A DNA stretch of 64,000 nt from an uncultured Lachnospiraceae bacterium (lineage in GTDB: Bacteria; Bacillota; Clostridia; Lachnospirales; Lachnospiraceae), in NCBI GenBank assembly GCA_910578345.1, contig CAJTRA010000013.1:29846-93845 (forward strand), written 5' to 3'. How positions within the stretch are numbered: position 1 is the stretch's first letter; the number at the start of each line of letters is the position of its first letter. Of this stretch, positions 51,945 to 60,423 are shown one piece after another. The translations under genes were made by a program, and so were the position numbers. Under the pieces are notes generated by a model that was not told the origin of the DNA, did no database searches, and saw nothing but the letters and a program-made list of their open reading frames with translations.

Positions 51945-52195
51945 AAGTTTTTCTGGCAAATAAAGGATTTTCATTTTATATTAAGAATTGTTTGTAACAG
52001 TTCGGCCAAGATCTGCGCATTTACCGCGATGACCGTGCCCAAAAACAGCGGTTTCTTATATCCGGCCCATCGCGCAGCGATTCAGGATGGCTGGATACAG
52101 GAACAGGAAGCCGAAGGATGAACTGTTACAATTGTTTACAATTCTGTGCCTGTTTATACTGTGATCTGCGGCATTCTGTCTGCACAAGTAAAAAC

Positions 52196-52224
52196 TTGAC
52201 TGCATTTCTTCCAGGTGAGATAAT
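52196..52224 (+). promoter_or_regulatory. Predicted promoter of the YigZ gene
   Basis: TTGACT (52196-52201), 17-nt spacer, GATAAT (52219-52224). A second candidate, TTGTTT-17-TATACT, lies at 52132-52160. Confidence 0.6.
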
Positions 52225-52270
52225 AAGCGCAGCAAAGGTATTGCTACAGGAAACAGGAAAAGAACAGGAA

Positions 52271-52933
52271 ATGGAGTATACAGGGCGGTATATGGAATCT
52301 GGTCATAGGTTGGAACCATATAAGATCATAGCATATGGGGGTACGGGAGAGATCGAGGAGAAGAAATCCCGTTTTATCGCGCATGTTGGCGCTGTCAGCA
52401 CGGAAGAAGAGGCGATTGCCTTTATTGAGGCGAAGAAGAAGCAGTTCTGGGATGCCAGGCATAACTGCTATGCCTATGTTTTGGGGGAACAGGCGCAGAC
52501 GGTACGGTTTTCTGACGACGGGGAGCCGACAGGGACGGCAGGAAAACCCATCCTCGAAGTACTTGTGAATTCTGGGATACGCAACCTTGTGGTAGTCGTG
52601 ACCAGATATTTCGGCGGGGTTCTTTTAGGGACCGGCGGGCTTGTGCGCGCCTATACGAAAGCGGCACAGGCGGGGCTTGCGGCCAGTGAAGTGTGCACGA
52701 TGGAGTATGGGTATGAGATAACCCTTGTGACAGATTATAACGGGATCGGTAAGATCCAGTATCTGCTGGGACAGAGAGGGATTGCCGTGAAAGCGGATTA
52801 TGCGCAGCAGGTAACGGTCGAGGTTAAGGTTCCTTATGAGGAGAAGGATGCGGTGATGCATGAGGTGACGGAAGCAACTGCAGGCAGGGTACAGGCAGTG
52901 GTTTCGGATCCTCTCTATTATAGGAGAGAGTGA
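52271..52933 (+). CDS. YigZ / IMPACT family protein
   Basis: 220 residues. N-terminal Impact domain with 'EEKKSRFIAHVGAVSTEEEA', 'WDARHNCYAYVLGE', 'FSDDGEPTGTAGKPILEVL' and 'VVVVTRYFGGVLLGTGGLV', then a ferredoxin-like DUF1949 domain. Family proteins are linked to translation under stress; the exact role in bacteria is uncertain. Start ATG 52271 after ACAGGAA; ATG 52292 is another possibility. Monocistronic. Confidence 0.9.
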   Translation: MEYTGRYMESGHRLEPYKIIAYGGTGEIEEKKSRFIAHVGAVSTEEEAIAFIEAKKKQFWDARHNCYAYVLGEQAQTVRFSDDGEPTGTAGKPILEVLVNSGIRNLVVVVTRYFGGVLLGTGGLVRAYTKAAQAGLAASEVCTMEYGYEITLVTDYNGIGKIQYLLGQRGIAVKADYAQQVTVEVKVPYEEKDAVMHEVTEATAGRVQAVVSDPLYYRRE

Positions 52934-53091
52934 CTGATACGCGGAAGACCGGTGTATGACAGGCTGACTGTCAACGGCATTCCGGGTAGGAAGCCGCTTG
53001 TAAAGACACCCCAGGCCGGGCGGCCCCGTTTCTGGTATCAGGAACGGCGGATCGTGATCGGACGAAGGTGGGACAGGAGGGACAGGCAGCG

Positions 53092-54480
53092 ATGAGCGAG
53101 AACAGGGAAGAAGTAAGAGAGAATTACGATAACTATGAAGATTTCGGCGCAGAAGATATCAGAGAGCTGTTGAATAAAGGGCAGTATACCCGCCTCAGAC
53201 AGGTGGTACAGGAATTAAATGACGCGGATATCGCGGATTATCTGGAGGATATGGATGAGGAAGAGATCGTGAAGGTCTTCAGGATCCTGCCGAAGGATAT
53301 CGCAGCAGATGTCTTTTCCTATCTGGAACTGGAGTTCCAGCAGTATGTCATCACCTCCTTGTCCGATAAGGATGCCGCCCACATCATCAACAATATGATG
53401 TCTGACGACGCGAAGGAACTGATGGAGGAGATGCCGGCCAATATCGTTAAGAGACTGATCGCCAACACCAGCCCTGACACCCGCCAGGCTATCAATCATC
53501 TGATGCGTTACCCGGAGGATTCTGCCGGCAGCATTATGACGGTGGAATATGTGGACTTAAAAGAGCGCGATACGGTGGCGCAGGCCATTGAGCGGATCCG
53601 CAAAGTCGGACTTGACAGTGAGACGATCAATATTTGCTATGTGCTGGATAATAAGCGAACGCTGGTGGGAACGGTAGGGCTTCGCTATCTGTTGTTGAGT
53701 GAACCGGATGCGGTGATCGGGGAGATGATGCATCGCAGCGTGGTATCTTTGCACACGCTCATGGATCAGGAAGAAGTGGCCAGGATGTTCAAGAAGTATG
53801 AATTCACCGCTATGCCGGTGGTGGATAACGAGGACAGGCTGGTCGGGATCATCACGATGGATGACGTGGTGGACATTCTGGAGGAGGAGACGACGGAGGA
53901 TATCGAGAAGATGGCTGCCGTGATGCCTTCCGATAAACCTTATCTGCGCACATCTGCCTTTGAAGCTTATAAGAAACGGATTCCCTGGCTGCTTCTCCTC
54001 ATGATATCGGCCACTTTCACGGGCAGTATCATCACATCCTTCGAGAGTGCGTTGAGCAAGTCGGTGGTGTTGACGGCGTTCATTCCGATGTTGATGGATA
54101 CGGGCGGTAATGCCGGCGGCCAGGCCAGCGCCATCATTATCCGTGGATTGTCCCTGGATGAGATCGAGTTCGGGGACTGGTTCAAGGTAGTCTGGAAGGA
54201 GATTAGAACAGCGGCGCTGTGCGGTCTGACACTGGCGGCCTGCAACTTCGTGAAGCTGCTTGCCTTTGACAGGGTAGGCGTGAGCGTGGCCATTGTAGTC
54301 TGCTTCACGCTTCTGATGGCGGTGATCGTCGCGAAAGTAGTCGGTTCCACGCTGCCGATGCTTGCCAAGAAGATCGGTATGGATCCGGCTGTCATGGCAA
54401 GTCCGTTTATCACGACGATCGTGGACGCGATCTCCCTTTTGATCTATTTCAGAGTGGCGACAGTCGTACTTGGAATATAA
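53092..54480 (+). CDS. mgtE: Magnesium transporter MgtE
   Basis: 462 residues. Cytoplasmic N domain of superhelical repeats ('LNDADIADYLEDMDEEEIVK', 'RILPKDIAADVFSYLE'), tandem CBS domains (about 140-260; 'GSIMTVEYVDL', 'TAMPVVDNEDRLVGIITMDD'), then five membrane helices with the Mg2+ pore 'MLMDTGGNAGGQAS'. A Mg2+ sensing channel of the cell membrane. No M-box riboswitch is visible in the 134-nt upstream gap. Start ATG 53092; AGGAGG is about 12 nt upstream, and GTG 53068 is an alternative. Confidence 0.95.
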   Translation: MSENREEVRENYDNYEDFGAEDIRELLNKGQYTRLRQVVQELNDADIADYLEDMDEEEIVKVFRILPKDIAADVFSYLELEFQQYVITSLSDKDAAHIINNMMSDDAKELMEEMPANIVKRLIANTSPDTRQAINHLMRYPEDSAGSIMTVEYVDLKERDTVAQAIERIRKVGLDSETINICYVLDNKRTLVGTVGLRYLLLSEPDAVIGEMMHRSVVSLHTLMDQEEVARMFKKYEFTAMPVVDNEDRLVGIITMDDVVDILEEETTEDIEKMAAVMPSDKPYLRTSAFEAYKKRIPWLLLLMISATFTGSIITSFESALSKSVVLTAFIPMLMDTGGNAGGQASAIIIRGLSLDEIEFGDWFKVVWKEIRTAALCGLTLAACNFVKLLAFDRVGVSVAIVVCFTLLMAVIVAKVVGSTLPMLAKKIGMDPAVMASPFITTIVDAISLLIYFRVATVVLGI

Positions 54481-54484
54481 GACA

Positions 54485-54540
54485 GGAAAGACGGGGCGTT
54501 CTGCATCTGTGATATGCTCACAGTGCAGCGCCCCGTTTCC
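54485..54540. terminator. Convergent hairpin terminator
   Basis: A long interrupted stem (GGAAA.ACGGGGCG.CTGCA... with ...TGCAG.CGCCCCGT.TTCC) of about 23 pairs between mgtE and typA ends. T-runs are short. Confidence 0.7.
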
Positions 54541-54548
54541 GTTCCGAG

Positions 54549-56393
54549 TTATTTATTCTTAGCGGCGGCGGAAATCGCTGCTCTTTTTCTTAGAGTGGGA
54601 TCTAAGATTTTCTTGCGGATCCGCAAAGATTTCGGCGTCACTTCCAGCAGCTCATCGGTGTCGATGAATTCCAGCGCCTGCTCTAAGCTTAACACCTTGG
54701 GCGGTGTGAGGCGAAGCGCTTCATCTGCACTGGAAGAGCGGGTGTTGGTGAGCTGTTTCTTCTTGCAGACATTCAGCTCAATGTCTTCGCCGCGTCCATT
54801 TTGTCCTACAACCATACCGGAGTACACTTTCGTGCCGGGACCGATGAAAAGCGTGCCGCGCTCCTGGGCGTTGAAGAGACCATAAGTGATCGCTTCGCCG
54901 GCCTCAAAAGCAATGAGAGATCCCTGTTTGCGGTACTGGATGTCCCCTTTATAGGGGCCGTAGCCGTCGAAGATTGTATTCATGATCCCGTTTCCCTTTG
55001 TGTCGGTCATGAATTCACCACGGTAGCCGATCAGGCCGCGGGAGGGGATGGAGAATTCCAGGCGGCTGTAATTGCCGGAAGCCAGTCCCATATTTAACAG
55101 TTCCCCCTTGCGCTGGCTTAATTTCTCAATGATTGTTCCGGAGAATTCTTCCGGCACATCAATATAGCAAAGTTCCATGGGCTCTAATTTCCTGCCGTTT
55201 TCGTCTGTTTTATACAAGACTTCTGCTTTGCTGACAGCGAATTCGTATCCTTCCCGGCGCATATTCTCGATCAGAACGGACAGATGCAGTTCGCCGCGGC
55301 CGGAGACTTTGAAAGCTTCTGTCGTATCGGTCTCTTCCACACGGAGAGAAACGTCGGTATTCAGTTCCCGGAAAAGCCGGTCGCGGATATGACGGCTGGT
55401 GATATATTTGCCCTCCTGTCCGGCGAGCGGAGAGTCGTTGATGATAAAGTGCATTGCGATCGTCGGCTCGGAGATCTTCTGGAAAGGAATGGGCTGTGGG
55501 TCTTCGGGAGAACACAGCGTATCGCCGATATGGATATCCGCGATACCGGAGATCGCGACAATAGAACCGATACCGGCTTCCTTTACCTCCACTTTATTCA
55601 ACCCATCATATTCATATAATTTGCTGATCTTGACTTTCCGCATCTTGTCAGGATCATGGTGATTGACGATGACCACTTCCTGGTTGACTTTAACGCTGCC
55701 GTTGTCCACCTTGCCTACCCCGATCCGTCCTACATATTCGTTGTAATCGATCGTGCTCACAAGCAGTTGTGTGCCGGCATCCGGATCTCCTGTGGGTGCG
55801 GGAATGTGTGCAAGGATCGTATCGAAAAGAGGCGTCATGTCGCGGCCCTTGACGGTAAGTTCCGTGCTGGCGGTTCCTGTCTTGGCGGAAGCATAGACGA
55901 AAGGACAGTCGAGCTGTTCCTCATTTGCATCCAGATCCATAAACAGCTCCAGCACCTCGTCTACGACCTGAATCGGCCTTGCCTCAGGACGATCACATTT
56001 ATTGATGCATACGATGACAGAAAGATCCAGTTCCAGCGCTTTCTTCAAGACGAATTTCGTCTGTGGCATCGGACCCTCGAAAGCGTCCACAACAAGGATC
56101 ACGCCATTGACCATCTTCAGCACCCGTTCCACCTCGCCGCCGAAGTCCGCGTGGCCAGGGGTGTCGATGATATTGATCTTCACGTCTTTATAAGTAACAG
56201 CAGTATTTTTGGAAAGGATCGTGATGCCGCGTTCTTTCTCGATCTCATTGGAGTCCATGACGCGTTCCGCCACTTCCTGATTTTCCCTGAAAACACCGCT
56301 CTGTTTGAGCAGTTCATCTACCAGCGTTGTCTTGCCGTGGTCAACGTGGGCGATGATCGCTATATTTCTCACATTTTCTCTGGTCTGTTTCAT
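54549..56393 (-). CDS. typA: Translational GTPase TypA/BipA
   Basis: 614 residues. GTPase motifs 'IAHVDHGKTTLVDELLKQSG' (G1), 'DTPGHADFGGEVER' (G3), 'NKCDRPEARP' (G4); domain II, then 'SRGLIGYRGEFMTDTKGNGI', the BipA-specific region, and a basic C-terminus. It binds the ribosome and helps assembly or stress translation. ATG 56393 with GGCACGGTAATC upstream is a weak ribosome site. A promoter is predicted at 56537-56509. Confidence 0.96.
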   Translation of the reverse strand: MKQTRENVRNIAIIAHVDHGKTTLVDELLKQSGVFRENQEVAERVMDSNEIEKERGITILSKNTAVTYKDVKINIIDTPGHADFGGEVERVLKMVNGVILVVDAFEGPMPQTKFVLKKALELDLSVIVCINKCDRPEARPIQVVDEVLELFMDLDANEEQLDCPFVYASAKTGTASTELTVKGRDMTPLFDTILAHIPAPTGDPDAGTQLLVSTIDYNEYVGRIGVGKVDNGSVKVNQEVVIVNHHDPDKMRKVKISKLYEYDGLNKVEVKEAGIGSIVAISGIADIHIGDTLCSPEDPQPIPFQKISEPTIAMHFIINDSPLAGQEGKYITSRHIRDRLFRELNTDVSLRVEETDTTEAFKVSGRGELHLSVLIENMRREGYEFAVSKAEVLYKTDENGRKLEPMELCYIDVPEEFSGTIIEKLSQRKGELLNMGLASGNYSRLEFSIPSRGLIGYRGEFMTDTKGNGIMNTIFDGYGPYKGDIQYRKQGSLIAFEAGEAITYGLFNAQERGTLFIGPGTKVYSGMVVGQNGRGEDIELNVCKKKQLTNTRSSSADEALRLTPPKVLSLEQALEFIDTDELLEVTPKSLRIRKKILDPTLRKRAAISAAAKNK

Positions 56394-56508
56394 AGATTAC
56401 CGTGCCTTTCTTACTAAACTCCATGCATATCACAAGCCTGCCTGTGATACTGCTTACATAACCCTCTATGCAATCAAATCTGATCCCAAACTCCCCTGAA
56501 ACTTGCTC

Positions 56509-56537
56509 ATTATATCACTTGCGCTTCTATCTTGCAA
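56509..56537 (-). promoter_or_regulatory. Promoter of typA
   Basis: On the minus strand TTGCAA (56537-56532), 17-nt spacer, TATAAT (56514-56509). The region 56538-56787 towards the SSB gene contains short inverted repeats (for example GAAAAT/ATTTTC at about 56641-56660) but no gene that I can support. Confidence 0.75.
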
Positions 56538-56787
56538 GTATCGCATTCAGGCAGATTCCCGAAATTTGCGGCAAAAACCGGAGGGCTGTTGCAGGATGTC
56601 TGCAAAAATTGGCGCTCGACGGGAGTAGATTGTAGGTTTGAGGAAAATCTGGAATTTTCAGGAAGAAGGATGGTGATTTGCGCGATTACTGACGGTTCTA
56701 ATTTCGTCGCATTTCCTATATATTGATAATACAACACAAACAGGGATCAGGAATTCCTGCAAATGCACAGACAGAAGGGAGAAAAAC

Positions 56788-57420
56788 ATGACAGATAAGG
56801 TTATTGAAAACAACCAGGTGGCAATTATGGGGGAGATCGTGAGTGATTTTACTTTCAGCCACGAGATTTTTGGGGAGGGATTCTATATGGTGGATATCAG
56901 TGTGAACCGCCTCAGTGATTCTACGGATATTATTCCGGTGATGGTATCGGAACGTCTTTTGGATGTAAACGATGACTATAAGGGAATGAAGATCTGTATC
57001 GCAGGACAATTCCGCTCCTACAACAGACACGAAGAGAGAAAGAACAGACTGGTCTTGTCTGTCTTTGCAAGAGAGATCGAATTTGTGGAGGAGATCAGTG
57101 AGAGCGCGAAAACCAATCAGATTTTCTTAGACGGTTATATCTGTAAAGCGCCCATTTACCGCAAAACCCCTCTTGGCCGGGAAATTGCGGATCTGCTTCT
57201 GGCAGTCAACAGACCCTATGGGAAATCGGATTACATACCCTGCATTTGCTGGGGCAGGAATGCAAGGTTTGCCAGTAATTTCGAGGTGGGAAGCCGGTGT
57301 GCGATCTGGGGTAGGATTCAGAGCAGAGAATATATGAAGAAGTTATCCGAAGAGCAGCTTGAGAGAAGAGTGGCGTATGAAGTGTCTGTCAGCAAGCTGG
57401 AGATGGTGGAAGAGGAATGA
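56788..57420 (+). CDS. Single-stranded DNA-binding-like protein with two OB folds
   Basis: 210 residues, longer than SSB (about 150). The second half ('QIFLDGYICKAPIYRKTPLG', 'REIADLLLAVNRPYGKSDYI', 'CICWGRNARFASNFEVGSRC', 'WGRIQSREYMKKL') matches SSB/PriB-type OB folds; the first half (residues 5-100) has a similar beta-rich OB-like pattern. It lacks the acidic DDIPF tail used by true SSB to recruit partners. So it may be an accessory SSB paralogue. ATG 56788 after AAGGGAGAA. Confidence 0.78.
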   Translation: MTDKVIENNQVAIMGEIVSDFTFSHEIFGEGFYMVDISVNRLSDSTDIIPVMVSERLLDVNDDYKGMKICIAGQFRSYNRHEERKNRLVLSVFAREIEFVEEISESAKTNQIFLDGYICKAPIYRKTPLGREIADLLLAVNRPYGKSDYIPCICWGRNARFASNFEVGSRCAIWGRIQSREYMKKLSEEQLERRVAYEVSVSKLEMVEEE

Positions 57421-57436
57421 ACATAGAGATTAAAAG

Positions 57437-57465
57437 TTGCGCGGAGGGGCGGATTGTGCTATGAT
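57437..57465 (+). promoter_or_regulatory. Predicted promoter of the CobO-like gene
   Basis: TTGCGC (57437-57442), 17-nt spacer, TATGAT (57460-57465) with extended -10 TG (57457-57458). Confidence 0.6.
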
Positions 57466-57562
57466 TAAAAAATGAAAGGTTTCTAAAACTTTAGTGTGAA
57501 ACGGGGAAGAGGCTGTTACCGGCGGAAGTCAGATGCACGGCGATGGCTATAAGGAGTTGAAT

Positions 57563-58063
57563 ATGAGTAAAGGCAGGATTCAGATCTACAGCGGGGAAGG
57601 TCATGGGAAATCGCCGGCGGCGCTGGGCAGGGCAGTTCAGACAGCCTGCAAGGGGGAAGACGTCGTGATCATCCAGTTTTTGAAAGGAAGGGGATTGACA
57701 GATTCGACCTTTGTCAAGAGACTGGAGCCGGAGATCAAGATCTTTCGTTTTGAGAAGTCCGAGGAAGATTATGTGGATCTTTCGGAACAGCGCAAAGCGG
57801 AGGAGAAGCAGAACATCCGCAACGGACTTAATTTTGCCAAGAAAGTATTATATACAGGGGAATGCTCTCTCTTAATCCTGGACGAAGTGCTGGGACTGAT
57901 TGATAAGGGGATTATTACCGTTGAGGAGCTTCGGTCCTTACTCTCAGTGAAACCGGAGGAGATGGACATCATTATGACAGGGATCACGCTCAATGATGAA
58001 GTGTGCGTGCTGGCAGATGAAGTGACGAAAGTTGAGACCATGCAGTTTAAGATATGGGGATAG
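57563..58063 (+). CDS. Cob(I)yrinic acid a,c-diamide adenosyltransferase-like (CobO/BtuR)
   Basis: 166 residues. P-loop 'IYSGEGHGKSPAALGRAV' at the N-terminus, 'VVIIQFLKGRG', 'LLILDEVLGLIDKGII' and 'DIIMTGITLNDEVCVLADEV' match the CobA/CobO/BtuR family that transfers adenosyl from ATP to corrinoids. It has GEGHGKS where the standard form is GxGKGKT/S, and no cobalamin gene is nearby, so function could differ. ATG 57563 with AAGGAG at 6 nt. Confidence 0.8.
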   Translation: MSKGRIQIYSGEGHGKSPAALGRAVQTACKGEDVVIIQFLKGRGLTDSTFVKRLEPEIKIFRFEKSEEDYVDLSEQRKAEEKQNIRNGLNFAKKVLYTGECSLLILDEVLGLIDKGIITVEELRSLLSVKPEEMDIIMTGITLNDEVCVLADEVTKVETMQFKIWG

Positions 58064-58072
58064 AATGCGCTA

Positions 58073-58101
58073 TTGACAGATTCTGGGCGTAGTGCTAAGA
58101 T
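58073..58101 (+). promoter_or_regulatory. Promoter of the lysine-controlled dapA unit
   Basis: TTGACA (58073-58078), 17-nt spacer, TAAGAT (58096-58101), 20 nt before the riboswitch. Confidence 0.75.
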
Positions 58102-58120
58102 AAATTCAATTAATGAATAG

Positions 58121-58295
58121 AGGAATTGATAGAGGTTGCGCTTTTTATCAGTAAAGATTCAGATGTGGCAGGCACAGAAGAAGGGTTTTGAAAGGAGAAA
58201 GCGCCGAAAGGAAGAGTTACCTGAGGATTCTTACCTTGGGCATGCAGTGAAGAACTGTATGACTGTCATCGAATCGATGGGGCGCTATCAGGTAA
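58121..58295 (+). promoter_or_regulatory. Lysine riboswitch (L-box)
   Basis: P1 pairs TGATAG (58127-58132) with CTATCA (58285-58290). Conserved L-box blocks are present in order: AGAGGTTGCGC, GAAAGGAGAAAGCGCCGAA, TTACCTTGGG, GACTGTCATCGAAT and GGGGCGCTATC. It is followed by an intrinsic terminator at 58307. When lysine is bound the terminator should form and shut down dapA. Confidence 0.93.
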
Positions 58296-58306
58296 GAGAA
58301 GAATGT

Positions 58307-58339
58307 AAGCTGGCCCCGTGTGGCCAGCTTTCTTTGTTT
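58307..58339 (+). terminator. Riboswitch-controlled terminator
   Basis: AAGCTGGCC (58307-58315) pairs with GGCCAGCTT (58322-58330), then TCTTTGTTT. Expression platform of the L-box. Confidence 0.9.
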
Positions 58340-58361
58340 CACAGGACGGCGCACTCTGTGA
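58339..58361 (+). repeat. Dispersed hairpin repeat, copy 3 (module 1 only)
   Basis: TCACAG...CTGTGA hairpin with core GGACGGCGCACT, matching module 1 at 16497 and 40260, with T-A to C-G compensatory change in the stem. It is placed between the riboswitch terminator and dapA. Confidence 0.5.
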
Positions 58362-58424
58362 GGCAGGAAAAGAGCAGGTTATGCGTAACATAAGGTGTGC
58401 TTTTTACAGAAAGGAAGGGTAGGT

Positions 58425-59309
58425 ATGGCAATTTTTAAAGGCGCGGGTGTGGCGATCGTTACACCGTTCCATGAGGACGGAAACATCAACTATGAGAAGT
58501 TTGAACAGTTGGTGAATGAACAGATCGAGGGCGGCACGGATGCGATTATCGTATGCGGTACGACAGGGGAGGCTTCTACGCTGACCCATGAGGAACATCT
58601 GGATCTAATCCGATTCTGTGTGGAGAAGGTCAATGGAAGAGTGCCCGTGGTGGCTGGAACGGGTTCGAACTGCACAAAGACGGCAGTTTATCTGTCAACA
58701 GAAGCAGAGAAGTATGGGGCAGATGGACTGCTTCTCGTAACGCCGTATTATAATAAAGCGACACAGAAGGGACTGTTTGAACATTTCAAGACGATAGCGG
58801 ATGCGGTTAAGCTGCCGATCATCCTGTACAATGTGCCGGGCAGAACGGGCTGTAATCTTCTTCCGAAGACGGTGGTGAAGTTGTGTACGGAAGTCAGCAA
58901 TGTCGTGGCAATCAAGGAAGCCAGCGGCAATCTGTCCCAGGTAGTGAGACTGATGGCATTGGCGGGCGGCAGGCTGGATTTGTATTCCGGCAATGACGAC
59001 CAGATTGTGCCGCTGTTATCCCTTGGCGGGAAAGGAGTTATCTCGGTACTGTCCAATGTTGCGCCCAGGCAGACGCATGATATCTGTCAGAAATACTTCG
59101 ACGGGGATGTGGAAGGCAGCATGAGGGAGCAGCTTCGTGCGATTGAGCTGTGTGATGCGCTCTTTTGCGAGGTGAATCCGATTCCGGTGAAAGCAGCCTT
59201 GAATCTGATGGGGAAAGAAGTGGGACCGACGCACATGCCATTGTCAGAGATGGAGCCGGATCACGTGGAAGTGCTGAGGACAGCGATGCAAAATTACGGC
59301 ATACTGTAA
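58425..59309 (+). CDS. dapA: 4-hydroxy-tetrahydrodipicolinate synthase
   Basis: 294 residues. Committed step of lysine/diaminopimelate synthesis: pyruvate plus aspartate semialdehyde. Schiff-base Lys164 in 'NVVAIKEASGN', Tyr135 in 'IILYNVPGRTG', and 'CGTTGEASTLTHEEHLDLI' near residue 44. Controlled by the lysine riboswitch upstream. ATG 58425; AAGGAAGGGTAGG precedes. Confidence 0.97.
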   Translation: MAIFKGAGVAIVTPFHEDGNINYEKFEQLVNEQIEGGTDAIIVCGTTGEASTLTHEEHLDLIRFCVEKVNGRVPVVAGTGSNCTKTAVYLSTEAEKYGADGLLLVTPYYNKATQKGLFEHFKTIADAVKLPIILYNVPGRTGCNLLPKTVVKLCTEVSNVVAIKEASGNLSQVVRLMALAGGRLDLYSGNDDQIVPLLSLGGKGVISVLSNVAPRQTHDICQKYFDGDVEGSMREQLRAIELCDALFCEVNPIPVKAALNLMGKEVGPTHMPLSEMEPDHVEVLRTAMQNYGIL

Positions 59310-59387
59310 GAAGGGAAGCGCTGCGCAAATGCCGTTGCTTTGCACGGGGGAGCTGTGAATCGTAACGATCGAGATATAGAAGACGGT

Positions 59388-59434
59388 AAAGTGTCTGTTT
59401 CGGGTGCGGAGGCATCTGTGACAGACGCTTTTCT
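59388..59434 (+). terminator. Possible terminator between dapA and dapB
   Basis: AAAGTGTCTGT (59388-59398) pairs with ACAGACGCTTT (59421-59431, one G-U), then TTTT. It would separate dapA from dapB, which has its own -10 and leader. Confidence 0.6.
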
Positions 59435-59494
59435 ATCATAGGAGATTCCTCCACGGATCCCGTTTGGTTGTGGGTGGCGGGATATGGAAGAAAG

Positions 59495-59503
59495 TGGTAT
59501 GAT
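59495..59503 (+). promoter_or_regulatory. Extended -10 promoter of dapB
   Basis: TG-G-TATGAT (59495-59503) without a well-placed -35. A start near 59510 puts the pseudoknot leader at the very 5' end of the transcript. Confidence 0.5.
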
Positions 59504-59520
59504 AATAAAGAAAAGAAAGC

Positions 59521-59604
59521 GATCTGTGCCTGTGCGCTGTTTGACACAGATCCATTCCTGGACAGACCAGATTCGTTAAGGGAAAACAGCGCAGAAATGA
59601 GGAG
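59521..59604 (+). promoter_or_regulatory. Leader pseudoknot motif, copy B (upstream of dapB)
   Basis: Stem 1: GATCTGTG (59521-59528) with CACAGATC (59545-59552). The loop holds GCGCTGTTT (59534-59542), complementary to AAACAGCGC (59584-59592). The spacer between stems (59553-59583) is longer than in copy A and has its own CTGG/CCAG hairpin. AGAAATGAGG follows as in copy A, with GAGGAG as ribosome site. See 18718-18778. Confidence 0.6.
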
Positions 59605-59608
59605 AATG

Positions 59609-60376
59609 ATGACAGAAAAGACAATCAGAGCGATCATGCATGGCTGCAACGGCAAGATGGGACAGACGATCTCAGGATTAATCGCGGCGGATGAAGGGAT
59701 AGAGATCGTGGCGGGTATCGATCCCTATGACGAGCTGCTCAATCCTTACCCGGTCTTTCAGAAGATCGGTGACTGTGATGTGGAGGCGGATGTGATTATT
59801 GATTTCGCTGCGGCGTCGGCAGTGGACAACCTGCTTGACTACTGCGTGGAGAAGAAGCTGCCCTGTGTAGTATGTACGACAGGCCTGTCAGAGAAACAGC
59901 TTGCCGATGTGAAGAAGGCCGCGGGCCAGGTGGCGGTCCTGCAGTCGGCGAATATGTCGCTGGGAATCAACCTTCTTCTGAAGATGTTGAAAGAAGCGGC
60001 CAGTGTTCTGGCGAAAGCCGGTTTTGATATTGAGATCGTAGAGAAGCACCATAACTTAAAGAAGGATGCACCCAGCGGAACGGCGCTTGCCCTGGCGGAC
60101 TCCATCAATGAAGAGCTGGAGAATTCTTACCGGTATGTCTATGACAGAAGCCAGCTCAGGGAGCAGCGGGGCAAGAAGGAAATCGGGATCAGTGCAGTCA
60201 GAGGCGGTACGATTGTGGGAGATCATGACGTAATCTTTGCAGGAGCGGACGAAGTGGTTACTTTCTCACACAGAGCTTACTCCAAGGCGGTGTTCGGTCA
60301 GGGAGCAGTGCAGGCCGCCAAATTTCTTGCGGGAAAGCCGGCCGGCATGTATGATATGAGCGACGTGATCGGATAG
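59609..60376 (+). CDS. dapB: 4-hydroxy-tetrahydrodipicolinate reductase
   Basis: 255 residues. NAD(P)H reductase after DapA. N-terminal Rossmann 'AIMHGCNGKMGQTI', 'VVCTTGLSEKQL', and the substrate motif 'EIVEKHHNLKKDAPSGTALA' with the catalytic HH and Lys. 'ISAVRGGTIVGDHDVIF' and 'FSHRAYSKAVFGQGA' complete the family. Start ATG 59609 (or 59606) after GAGGAG; the frame is open further up, through the pseudoknot leader. Preceded by dapA. Confidence 0.96.
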   Translation: MTEKTIRAIMHGCNGKMGQTISGLIAADEGIEIVAGIDPYDELLNPYPVFQKIGDCDVEADVIIDFAAASAVDNLLDYCVEKKLPCVVCTTGLSEKQLADVKKAAGQVAVLQSANMSLGINLLLKMLKEAASVLAKAGFDIEIVEKHHNLKKDAPSGTALALADSINEELENSYRYVYDRSQLREQRGKKEIGISAVRGGTIVGDHDVIFAGADEVVTFSHRAYSKAVFGQGAVQAAKFLAGKPAGMYDMSDVIG

Positions 60377-60423
60377 GGACATTTTCTGCGCAGATTTGGG
60401 AACGATCATGGAAAGGAGGAGTT

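Noticed and set aside
52934..53091. Possible M-box riboswitch before mgtE
   Set aside because: The gap is too short and none of the M-box conserved blocks or a terminator are present.
56510..56737. 75-codon minus and 64-codon plus frames between typA and the SSB gene
   Set aside because: Overlap the typA promoter, no ribosome site, no similarity; the area has only short inverted repeats.
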